Below the pieces are notes generated by a model. The model made no database searches and had not been told where the DNA came from. It was given only the letters and a program-made list of their open reading frames with translations. A stretch of 64,000 bases of DNA from Dyella marensis (lineage in GTDB: Bacteria; Pseudomonadota; Gammaproteobacteria; Xanthomonadales; Rhodanobacteraceae): positions 62,001 through 126,000 of the forward strand of contig NZ_FONH01000011.1 in the NCBI RefSeq assembly GCF_900112865.1, written 5' to 3'. The position numbers were made by a program, and so were the translations under genes. Positions 55,637 to 62,358 of the stretch are shown piece by piece (positions within the stretch are counted from its first letter, which is position 1; each line of letters begins with the position of its first letter).

Positions 55637-56167
55637 ATGCGCTACCGCAGAGCCCACTCCCCAGGCGGCACATTCTTCTTCACCGTCAATCTCGCCGACC
55701 GCACCAGCTCCATGTTGGTCGATCGTATCGACGCACTTCGCGACGCGGTTGGGACCACCCTGCGCGGACATCCGTGCACTGTGCTCGCCTGGGCCGTCAT
55801 GCCCGACCATATGCATGCGATCTGGACACTGCCCAGCGAAGACGGCGATTACGCCACACGCTGGATGCTCATAAAGCAGCGCTTTTCCCGCGCGATACCG
55901 GCGCGTGAGGTGATCGGCTCGTCACGCCGAAAGAAGGACGAACGCGGCATCTGGCAGCGCCGTTATTGGGAACACGAAATCCGCAGCCAGCGTGATCTCG
56001 ATAGGCATGTTGATTACGTCCACATCAATCCGGTGAAGCATGGTCATACGGCGCGCGCCGGCGAGTGGCCCTACTCATCGATTCACCGCTATATCCGGCA
56101 AGGCATCCTCAGCTCTGACTGGGCATGCGATTTCACCGAAACTCTCGGCGGCGAACCCTCGGCGTAG
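55637..56167 (+). CDS. REP-associated tyrosine transposase (RAYT, TnpA_REP)
   Basis: A 176-residue HUH endonuclease (Y1 transposase family). The metal-binding HxH is in VMPDHMHAIW (H58, H60) and the catalytic Tyr is in HVDYVHINPVKHG (Y127). RAYTs cleave at the GTAG-marked REPs of their own genome. Here units with GTAG flank the gene on both sides, and its TAG stop is part of the downstream REP. Domesticated transposase, apparently intact. Confidence 0.92.
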   Translation: MRYRRAHSPGGTFFFTVNLADRTSSMLVDRIDALRDAVGTTLRGHPCTVLAWAVMPDHMHAIWTLPSEDGDYATRWMLIKQRFSRAIPAREVIGSSRRKKDERGIWQRRYWEHEIRSQRDLDRHVDYVHINPVKHGHTARAGEWPYSSIHRYIRQGILSSDWACDFTETLGGEPSA

Positions 56168-56246
56168 GTTGGGGTGAGCGCAGCGAACCCCAACGGTACT
56201 CCGGCTGTAACACATGTTGGGGTTCGCTGCGCTCACCCCAACCTAC
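56164..56246. repeat. REP pair downstream of RAYT, sharing its stop codon
   Basis: Left unit 56164-56194 and inverted right unit 56216-56246, with a slightly shorter loop (GAGCGCAGCGAA) than the others. The GTAG at 56164-56167 holds the RAYT stop TAG (56165-56167). Confidence 0.88.
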
Positions 56247-56265
56247 GCCGAGCTCCGATATCGGA

Positions 56266-56934
56266 TCAGACCCAACTGTTGTCGTTATCGTCATCGAAGC
56301 CGACGTCGCCGATATCGCTCATATCGCCGTTGAAATCGTTGTTGTCCGCGAACGTCTGATCGTTCTGCAATGCGCCGCTGTTGTTGTCATCGTAGAAATT
56401 GTTCTGCGTGATGTTCTCCACCACCGTCTCCTGCCCACCGCCGCCGAAGAAGCCGCCGCCGTGGTGCCCGCCGAGCAGGCTCTCGATGCCGTTGAACAGG
56501 AACATGCCGCCGGCCACGCCTGCCGCGGTGGTCGCCGCGCTGGCGAGGAAACCCGGCGCTGTGGCCGGCTGCTGGGGCGCAGGTGCGCCGCCGCCGAACA
56601 GGCGCTCGCGCCAGCCCGGCGCGGCCTGCTGCTGCGGCATCGGCGGGGGCGTCGACGGCTGCTGCGGCTGGCTCCAGCCGCCGGCCTGGCCGCCGAGGAA
56701 GCTGCCGCCGCCCTGGCCGCCCAACTGCGCCTGCAGCTGCGCGATCTGCGCCTTGGCGTTGTCCAGTGCGTGCTGCTGCAGCAGGCTGCGCTGTACCAGC
56801 AGGTAGAGCGCATCGGGATGGCCGGCCAGGCGCTGCTGGATCAGCGCATCGGCCTGCGCATCCTTGGCCACGCCGCTCACGGCGGCCAGGCGCTGCAGGA
56901 AATCTTCGAGAAGTTGCTGTTCCTGGGGAGTCAT
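56266..56934 (-). CDS. DUF2076 family protein
   Basis: A 222-residue protein with the DUF2076 N-terminus (MTPQEQQLLEDFLQRLA), a helical region, a Gln/Pro/Gly-rich linker (about 80-130), a hydrophobic Ala/Gly segment (FLASAATTAAGVAGGMFLF, about 130-150) and a C-terminal Asp/Asn-rich tail. No signal peptide. Envelope role suspected, not shown. Starts close to a hairpin and is convergent with a REP. Confidence 0.85.
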   Translation of the reverse strand: MTPQEQQLLEDFLQRLAAVSGVAKDAQADALIQQRLAGHPDALYLLVQRSLLQQHALDNAKAQIAQLQAQLGGQGGGSFLGGQAGGWSQPQQPSTPPPMPQQQAAPGWRERLFGGGAPAPQQPATAPGFLASAATTAAGVAGGMFLFNGIESLLGGHHGGGFFGGGGQETVVENITQNNFYDDNNSGALQNDQTFADNNDFNGDMSDIGDVGFDDDNDNSWV

Positions 56935-57081
56935 GGGGTGCTACCTCGTGGTGGTTGGCGACGGCCGCGTCCGCGCGCGTAAGGGTCAAAGTATGCGTGC
57001 GATGGATGACATCAAGGCCACCCTGCCATCGGTTGGGCTGCGCACGTTCAGCTCGACAAGAACTTGCGGCGCCCGGCACGA

Positions 57082-57110
57082 ACGGCGGAGCCGATGGGCT
57101 CCGCCGTTTT
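57082..57110. terminator. Hairpin between the SPFH gene and the DUF2076 gene
   Basis: ACGGCGGAGCC, a GATG loop and GGCTCCGCCGT followed by TTTT on the plus strand. It lies right after the SPFH stop, but on the minus strand the stem is not followed by a T-run. Confidence 0.6.
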
Positions 57111-57112
57111 CA

Positions 57113-57994
57113 TTACTTCGACGCCTCGTGCGCCTGCAGGTTCACGAAGGGCAGCATCCCGCCGCCGTTGTATGTGGGCAGATGGCCGTCCCACTTCTCG
57201 ATGGCCGACATCTGCAGCACGTTCGGGTTCTGCCGCAGCGCATCGCCCTTCAGCGAGATCGCCTTGGCGTCGGCCTCGGCGATGGTCAGCGCGGCCTTGG
57301 CCCTGCCTTCGGCTTCCGCTTCCACCTTCTGCGCCTCGGCCTGCGCCTGCGCCACTTCGTTCTGGCGCTGCTCGGCCATCTGCGTGGCCTGGATCTTGGC
57401 ATTGATCGACTGCACCACGTTGTCCGGCAGGCGCAGCTCACCGATCCAGTAGATCTTCTCGATCACGATGCCGACGGATGCGACCTCCGCGGCCACATCG
57501 TTCTGCACCGCTTCGATCAGATGTGCCTTGCCCTTGCCGTACACCGATTCGATGTCCAGGTTCGCGGCTTCTTTGACCAGCGCGTCGCGCACCATGTTGC
57601 GCAGGTAGATATCGGTGATCTCGTCGATGCCCTTGCGGTACTTCTGGAAGATCAGCGTCACCTTGCCCGGATCGACGTGGTACGTGATGCCGACGTCGGC
57701 ATTGACGATCAGGCCCTGCGCGGTCTGGAAGCTCAGCGACTCGTCCACCGGGCGTCCTTCGTTGGAAGAACGCGTAAACGTGTAGGTCTGCGTAAACGTG
57801 GGGAAGGTATACATCTCATAACCCCAACCCACCCAGTAGCGGCCTGGCGGCAATTCCTGCAGCGCACCCTTGCCGTCGCCATACAGCTGGAACTTCACGC
57901 CTACGTGGCCGGCCGGCACCTTGTCGCAGGCCGCAAGCAGCAGCGCGCACAGCGCGACGGCCACCATCGAGAGACGTTTCATCGTGCGATTCAT
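57113..57994 (-). CDS. SPFH/prohibitin-like lipoprotein
   Basis: A 293-residue SPFH-domain protein: lipobox LLAAC with Cys 23, then the SPFH domain (GHVGVKFQLYGDGKG, VNADVGITYHVDPG) and a C-terminal coiled coil (AQAQAEAQKVEAEAEGRAKAA in blocks). Anchored by lipid rather than a transmembrane helix, in contrast to HflC/HflK. A membrane-domain scaffold role is assumed by analogy. Followed six bases upstream (in gene order after) by the small membrane protein gene. Confidence 0.88.
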   Translation of the reverse strand: MNRTMKRLSMVAVALCALLLAACDKVPAGHVGVKFQLYGDGKGALQELPPGRYWVGWGYEMYTFPTFTQTYTFTRSSNEGRPVDESLSFQTAQGLIVNADVGITYHVDPGKVTLIFQKYRKGIDEITDIYLRNMVRDALVKEAANLDIESVYGKGKAHLIEAVQNDVAAEVASVGIVIEKIYWIGELRLPDNVVQSINAKIQATQMAEQRQNEVAQAQAEAQKVEAEAEGRAKAALTIAEADAKAISLKGDALRQNPNVLQMSAIEKWDGHLPTYNGGGMLPFVNLQAHEASK

Positions 57995-58000
57995 AGACAG

Positions 58001-58198
58001 TCATTCCTTGTGACGAAGAAGGCGGCTGAGCAGGCGATAGCTCCAGGCCGCAAGCAGGACCAGCAGGACCAGGCCGGCGATCACGGCGGGCGTGCTCGTG
58101 GCGGAGATCAGCTGCGGCCCGACGAAACCGAGGTACAGCAGCACGCAGAACGCGAGCAGCCAGGGGCTGTCCAGCGCGCGCGCCAACAGCGCTTTCAT
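58001..58198 (-). CDS. Small two-helix membrane protein
   Basis: A 65-residue protein with two hydrophobic helices (about 13-30 and 37-56) and a basic C-terminus (SRLLRHKE). AAGGAG eight bases before the ATG at 58198 fixes the start. It is six bases upstream of the SPFH gene and most likely cotranscribed with it. No family recognised. Confidence 0.75.
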   Translation of the reverse strand: MKALLARALDSPWLLAFCVLLYLGFVGPQLISATSTPAVIAGLVLLVLLAAWSYRLLSRLLRHKE

Positions 58199-58335
58199 GG
58201 CGACGACTCCTTGATGGAAGGTCATGGCGGATGCGAAGCGATCCGCGCATCGCTGCTCGTCGACGCGTAGGCGCGAGCGAGCACCAGTCGATGCGCCGAT
58301 GGCTTCGGCGGCGGCTCAGACGATGGTTGGCGGTC

Positions 58336-58463
58336 TCAGGTCCGAAGGACGGAGATGGCGGTCCGCGAGGCGGCGCGATGAGAAGAGGAAGCCAAGCGAC
58401 GAGCGTCGAGAGTCTTCATATGCGCACTCCGGTGCGCGAGTTCAGGAGGTGGTGGCGGCGCAT
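58336..58463 (-). other. Two tiny overlapping reading frames in the 58199-58521 leader region
   Basis: On the minus strand, a 15-codon frame (58463-58416, MRRHHLLNSRTGVRI) is followed by a 27-codon frame (58419-58336, MKTLDARRLASSSHRAASRT and then AISVLRT) overlapping by ATGA. They lie about 140-260 bases upstream of the small membrane protein gene. They may be leader peptides or chance. The -10-like TAGAAT at 58462-58467 is in conflict with the first start codon. Confidence 0.3.
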
Positions 58464-58521
58464 TCTACTCCCGCTTTTTTGCGGCGGCGCAAAAACGCTA
58501 CATCGTTACATCGCAGGCATC

Positions 58522-58683
58522 GTAGGTTGGGGTGAGCCGCAGGCGAACCCCAACAAGCCTCGCAAGTCATCGCATCGTCGGGGTTACGGGCTGCCTCAGC
58601 AGCCCGTCCTTCGGGCCATCCGCTACGCGGATGTCGCTACGGCATCCTGCCTTCGCAGTCGCCTGCGGCTCACCCCAACCTAC
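58522..58683. repeat. Composite REP element, left flank of the BlaI/BlaR1-type cassette
   Basis: A standard REP unit (58522-58554, plus) followed by an enlarged inverted unit (58577-58683) with about 75 bases inserted into its loop (TACGGGCTGCCTCAGCAGCC and CATCCTGCCTTCGCAGTCGC are inside). Its reverse complement closely matches the element at 62150-62311, also 162 bases, spacer included. Confidence 0.88.
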
Positions 58684-58706
58684 GGCGATCCGGCCGTTCC
58701 GGCCTA

Positions 58707-58751
58707 TTGACTACACCTGTAGTCAGGGGTAGCGTGCTTACATCTGTAGTC
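58707..58751 (+). promoter_or_regulatory. BlaI-type operators and promoter
   Basis: GACTACACCTGTAGTC (58709-58724) is a palindrome with the TACA-N2-TGTA core of BlaI/MecI sites; CTTACATCTGTAGTC (58737-58751) is a second, less perfect copy. Centres are 27 bp apart. TTGACT (58707-58712) serves as the -35 and TAGCGT (58730-58735) is a weak -10, so repressor on either site would block it. Confidence 0.85.
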
Positions 58752-58757
58752 AACCGG

Positions 58758-59153
58758 ATGACCGTCATGCTCAAGCCTTCGATCGGCGACCAGGAACTCG
58801 CCCTGCTGCATTACCTGGCCGAACACGAACCCGCCTCGGTGGGTGAAGTGGCCACCGGCTTCGGCGAATCGCGCGGCCTGGCGCGCTCGACCGTGCTGAC
58901 CATGATGGAACGCCTGCGCGGCAAGGGTTATCTGCGCCGCCGCCAGGCCGGCGGCGTGTACCGCTACAGCACCGCCACCGGCCCGGGCGAAGCGATGCGC
59001 CAGGCGGTGGACCAGTTCGTGGAGAAGACCCTGGCCGGTTCGGTATCGCCGTTCGTGGCGTGGATGTCCGAGAAGGCCGACGTGAGCGACCACGAGCTGG
59101 CCGAACTCGAGGCGCTGGTCAATCAACTGCAGTCGCGGCGCAAGGAGAAGTGA
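58758..59153 (+). CDS. BlaI/MecI-family repressor
   Basis: A 131-residue winged-helix repressor: LALLHYLAEHEPASVGEVATGF, then ARSTVLTMMERLRGKGYLRRR and RYSTATG. It belongs to the BlaI/CopY family, which binds TACA-N2-TGTA and is inactivated through cleavage by a BlaR1-type peptidase. The Met at 58758 is annotated, with 58767 an alternative (GGATGA upstream). The stop is two bases before the M56 start. Confidence 0.9.
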   Translation: MTVMLKPSIGDQELALLHYLAEHEPASVGEVATGFGESRGLARSTVLTMMERLRGKGYLRRRQAGGVYRYSTATGPGEAMRQAVDQFVEKTLAGSVSPFVAWMSEKADVSDHELAELEALVNQLQSRRKEK

Positions 59154-59154
59154 C

Positions 59155-61215
59155 ATGGACGGCTATTTCCGTTTTGCCGACGTCCTGCTCGACCGTCTCG
59201 TCTGGACGTCCATCCAGGCTGCCGCGCTGATCGGCGCGGTGTGGCTGCTGTGCCGCTGGCTGCCGCGCTGGTCGCCGGCGATGCGCTGCCTGCTGTGGTG
59301 GCTGGTCGGCCTGCAGCTGATGCTCGGCCTCGCGCTGGGCCGTCCGCTGGAACTGCCGCTGCTGACGCCGGATGCCGACACCGTCGTGCTATCCACCGAG
59401 ACGCCGCAGGAACACGGCATCGCGGTCCACACCGCGGTCACCGGCAATCCCCTGTTGTTGGCGCCCGCGCCGATCGCCGCGGCAGCGAAGGCACCGGAAG
59501 CTCCCGCGCAACCCTGGCCCTGGCGCGAAACGCTGGCGAGCCTGTGGCTGCTGGGGATGGCGCTGCAGGTGTTCGCCGCGCTGCGCGAATGGCGAGAAAC
59601 GCGCGCAGTTATCCGCGCTGCCGAACCGGTACGCGACATGGCGCTGCGCGCGCAATGCGCCGAACAGGCGCGCGCGCTCGGCCTGCGCCGCTGTCCGGAA
59701 CTGCGCTGCTCCGATGTCATCGTGTCGCCGCAGGTCGCCGGCCTGTGGCGCCCGGTGGTACTGCTGCCGAAGGAGCACACGCTCGACGCGGAAGAATGCG
59801 CGATGGCGCTGGCGCACGAGCTGGCGCATCTGCGCCGCGGCGACCTGTGGCTGGGCTGGATTCCGGCGCTGGCGCAGCGTGCGTTCTTCTTCCATCCGCT
59901 GGCGCGCTGGGCGATGCGCGAATACGCGTTCCACCGCGAGGCGGCCTGCGATGCGCAGGTGCTCGACCGCTCCCGCGCCGAGCCGCAGGACTACGGCCGC
60001 CTGCTGCTGCGCCTGGGCGTGGCCTTCCCGGTCTCCGCCGGCCTGGCCGGTGCCTCGCCGACGTTCCAGAACCTCAAGCGCCGCCTGACCCTGCTGCAGC
60101 AGACCGACCGCGTGCCGCCGCGCCTCGGCGCCTGGCTGCTGGTCGCACTGGTGGCGCTTGCCGGCGCGCTGCCCTATCGCGTCACCGCGCGCAGCATGGA
60201 CCTGACCCTGCATGCCGACGGCGGCGTGGCGATGGATGGCCAGCAGGCGATGGCCGCGCCAGAACCGGATGCCGTGCCGACGCCCCCTATCGTGCCGGCG
60301 CATCCCATCCCGACCGTGGCGGCCAAGCCGGCGCCGATGGCGGCAGCGGCAGCACCGATGACGGCGACACCCATGCCGGCCGCCGCCGCGAAGCCCGCCG
60401 CACGCGCCACGGCGGCCGTCGCGCCGACCCCCGAGCCGCCCGAACCGCCGTTGGCGCCGCCTGCCCCCGAGCCAGCGCCCATGGCCGTGCCGACGCCGCC
60501 TCCGGCGCCCGTCGCACCGCCCGCGCCGCCGTCGCCGGTGCGGGTCGGCCGGACCTCGCACGTCGACATCGATATCGAGGCCGGCGCGCCGCGCGGCTTC
60601 GCCATCATCGAGCCGGACTTCATCACCCTGCAGGGCACCGAGAGCGACCTGGCCACCGCACGCGAGCTGCAGCGCGGCGACGAGCCGATCCTGTGGATGC
60701 GCCGCGGCAACGATGCCTACGTGGTGCGCGACCGCGCGCTGCTGCAACGGGCCCGGGACACCTACGCGCCGATGCGCGACATGGCGCGCGAACAAGGCCA
60801 GATGGCCGGCAAGCAGGGCGAACTTGCCGGACGGCAGAGCGGCCTCGCGGCGCGCATCGCGGCGCTGTCCACGCGCCGCGTGCAGATGGACAGCGAACGC
60901 ATCGCCATCACCCAGGAACGCCAGAAGCTGCGCATGGAACACCCGGACGGCAGCGCGGCGGAAGCCGGCGTGGCCGCCTCGTTCGATGCGCGCCTGCAGA
61001 GCATCCAGGAGCGCATGGCCGATCTCGAGCGCGAGCGCGCGGAGATCGATCGCGAGCAAGCCGATCTCAGTCGCCACCAGGCGGATCTGTCGCGCCAGCA
61101 GGCCGATATCTCCCGGCACGAGCGCGACGTCGCGCAGCAGGTGCACAGCCAGCTCGACCGGTTGATCGACCAGGCTGTCTCTGACGGCCTGGCCCAGCCC
61201 AGCAAGAGCCGTTGA
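59155..61215 (+). CDS. M56-family (BlaR1/MecR1-like) sensor peptidase with a coiled-coil C-terminus
   Basis: A 686-residue membrane protein. Two N-terminal helices (about 20-60) and one at 125-145 precede the M56 zinc motif HELAH (221-225) with E262 as third ligand (HREAACD). After a helix at 325-342 the C-terminal part is not a penicillin-binding domain: a Pro/Ala-rich linker (365-460), a small domain (about 465-545) and a charged coiled coil (545-680) with QADLSRQQADISR-like repeats. It probably senses an envelope signal and cleaves the BlaI-type repressor. Confidence 0.88.
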   Translation: MDGYFRFADVLLDRLVWTSIQAAALIGAVWLLCRWLPRWSPAMRCLLWWLVGLQLMLGLALGRPLELPLLTPDADTVVLSTETPQEHGIAVHTAVTGNPLLLAPAPIAAAAKAPEAPAQPWPWRETLASLWLLGMALQVFAALREWRETRAVIRAAEPVRDMALRAQCAEQARALGLRRCPELRCSDVIVSPQVAGLWRPVVLLPKEHTLDAEECAMALAHELAHLRRGDLWLGWIPALAQRAFFFHPLARWAMREYAFHREAACDAQVLDRSRAEPQDYGRLLLRLGVAFPVSAGLAGASPTFQNLKRRLTLLQQTDRVPPRLGAWLLVALVALAGALPYRVTARSMDLTLHADGGVAMDGQQAMAAPEPDAVPTPPIVPAHPIPTVAAKPAPMAAAAAPMTATPMPAAAAKPAARATAAVAPTPEPPEPPLAPPAPEPAPMAVPTPPPAPVAPPAPPSPVRVGRTSHVDIDIEAGAPRGFAIIEPDFITLQGTESDLATARELQRGDEPILWMRRGNDAYVVRDRALLQRARDTYAPMRDMAREQGQMAGKQGELAGRQSGLAARIAALSTRRVQMDSERIAITQERQKLRMEHPDGSAAEAGVAASFDARLQSIQERMADLERERAEIDREQADLSRHQADLSRQQADISRHERDVAQQVHSQLDRLIDQAVSDGLAQPSKSR

Positions 61216-61252
61216 TCGTCTCCTTCCCTCTCTTTTGCACGAGGCCTTATCG

Positions 61253-62143
61253 ATGAAGCCGCTGCCGCTCTCCTTCCGACTGCCGCGCCGGGCCGACTGG
61301 CGCACGGCCCTGTTCTCGGCCCTGCTGTTGGCCGCCCCGATGGCGCTGCTGGCGGCGCAGACCAACACGCCGCCTCCGCCACCGGCGGTGCCGCCGGCAC
61401 CGCCCCCGCCGCCCGTGCCGCCGGTCCCGCCGACGCCTCCCCCGCCGCCGCCGCCGGATGTCGGTGGCTTCGGCGCGCGGCATGTCTCCATCCACACGCA
61501 CGGCGATGCCGCCGAAGGGCTGGCACTGATCGATGGCGATTCGGTGATGTTCGATGGTTCCGATCGCGACGTCGAAACCGTGCGCCGGCTGCAGGAGGGC
61601 AAGAGTGCGCTGCTGTGGTTCCGCCGCGGCGGCCAGGCCTGGGTGATCCGCGACCAGGCTTATCTCGAACGCGCCAAGGGTGCGTATGCCGAGGTGGAGG
61701 CGCTGGGCAAGGAACAAGGCAAGCTCGGCGGCGAGCAGGGCAAGCTCGGCGCGCAGCAGGGCAGTCTCGGCCAGCGGCAGGGCATGCTCGGCTCACGCCA
61801 GGGCGGAATCGCCAGCCAGGAAGCTTCGCTCGCGGGACAGGAAGCGCAGCTCTCCGCGCTCGAAGCACAAGGCAAGGGCGCGGCGGATCTGGCGGCGCGG
61901 CGGCAGAGCATCGCTTCGGCGCGGGCCAGCCTGGAAGCGCAGCAGAAAGCGCTGGAGCGCGAGCAGGATGCGCTGGGCCGCGACCAGGCGACGCTCGGCA
62001 AGCAGCAGGAGGCACTCGGCGCGAAGCAGAAGGCCTTGGGCGAGCGGCAGGAGCGCGCCACGGAGAAGGCGCATGCGCAGCTCGATGCGTTGATCAAGGA
62101 GGCGCTGGCGAAGGGTGTGGCGAAGCCGGTGGAAGCGCGCTGA
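61253..62143 (+). CDS. Secreted coiled-coil protein related to the M56 sensor's C-terminus
   Basis: A 296-residue exported protein: signal peptide ending LAAQ, a Pro-rich linker (about 38-70), a small domain (75-150) and a long coiled coil of seven-residue repeats (EQGKLGG, EQGKLGA, QQGSLGQ, RQGMLGS). The small domain aligns with residues 465-545 of the M56 protein: LLWFRRGGQAWVIRD against ILWMRRGNDAYVVRD. It is a duplicated domain, perhaps a ligand or decoy for the sensor. GAGG precedes the ATG at 61253. Confidence 0.82.
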   Translation: MKPLPLSFRLPRRADWRTALFSALLLAAPMALLAAQTNTPPPPPAVPPAPPPPPVPPVPPTPPPPPPPDVGGFGARHVSIHTHGDAAEGLALIDGDSVMFDGSDRDVETVRRLQEGKSALLWFRRGGQAWVIRDQAYLERAKGAYAEVEALGKEQGKLGGEQGKLGAQQGSLGQRQGMLGSRQGGIASQEASLAGQEAQLSALEAQGKGAADLAARRQSIASARASLEAQQKALEREQDALGRDQATLGKQQEALGAKQKALGERQERATEKAHAQLDALIKEALAKGVAKPVEAR

Positions 62144-62149
62144 GGCCCC

Positions 62150-62311
62150 GTAGGTTGGGGTGAGCTGAAGGCGACTGCGAAGGCAGGATGCCGTAGCGAA
62201 CATCCGCGTAGCGGATGGCCCGAAGGGCGGGCTGCTGAGGCAGCCCGTAACCCCAACGCGGCGATGAGTGCGAGGTCTGTTGGGGTTCGCCTTCGGCTCA
62301 CCCCAACCTAC
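62150..62311. repeat. Composite REP element, right flank of the BlaI/BlaR1-type cassette
   Basis: Enlarged unit (62150-62257, plus) followed by a standard inverted unit (62279-62311). It is the reverse complement of the arrangement at 58522-58683, the same length (162), and the spacer is similar too (AGACCTCGCACTCATCG read inverted against AAGCCTCGCAAGTCATCG). Confidence 0.88.
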
Positions 62312-62323
62312 GCCAATCGTGAG

Positions 62324-62358
62324 GAAAAAAACGGGCCCTCTCGGGCCCGTCTTTTTTT
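62324..62358. terminator. Bidirectional terminator before the S9 peptidase end
   Basis: AAAAAAACGGGCCC, a TCTC loop and GGGCCCGTCTTTTTTT. The 8-bp GC stem with A and T runs on both sides serves the S9 gene (minus) and reads from the plus side. Confidence 0.9.

Noticed and set aside
59155..61215. BlaR1 beta-lactam sensor and beta-lactamase locus
   Set aside because: The M56 protein has no penicillin-binding domain (no SxxK-SxN-KTG pattern) and no beta-lactamase gene is nearby, so beta-lactam sensing is not supported.
62150..62311. Possible CRISPR-like or IS end at the 62-kb repeat
   Set aside because: It is a REP composite with GTAG and a GTTGGGG stem, and its counterpart is at 58.5 kb; no transposase other than RAYT lies near.
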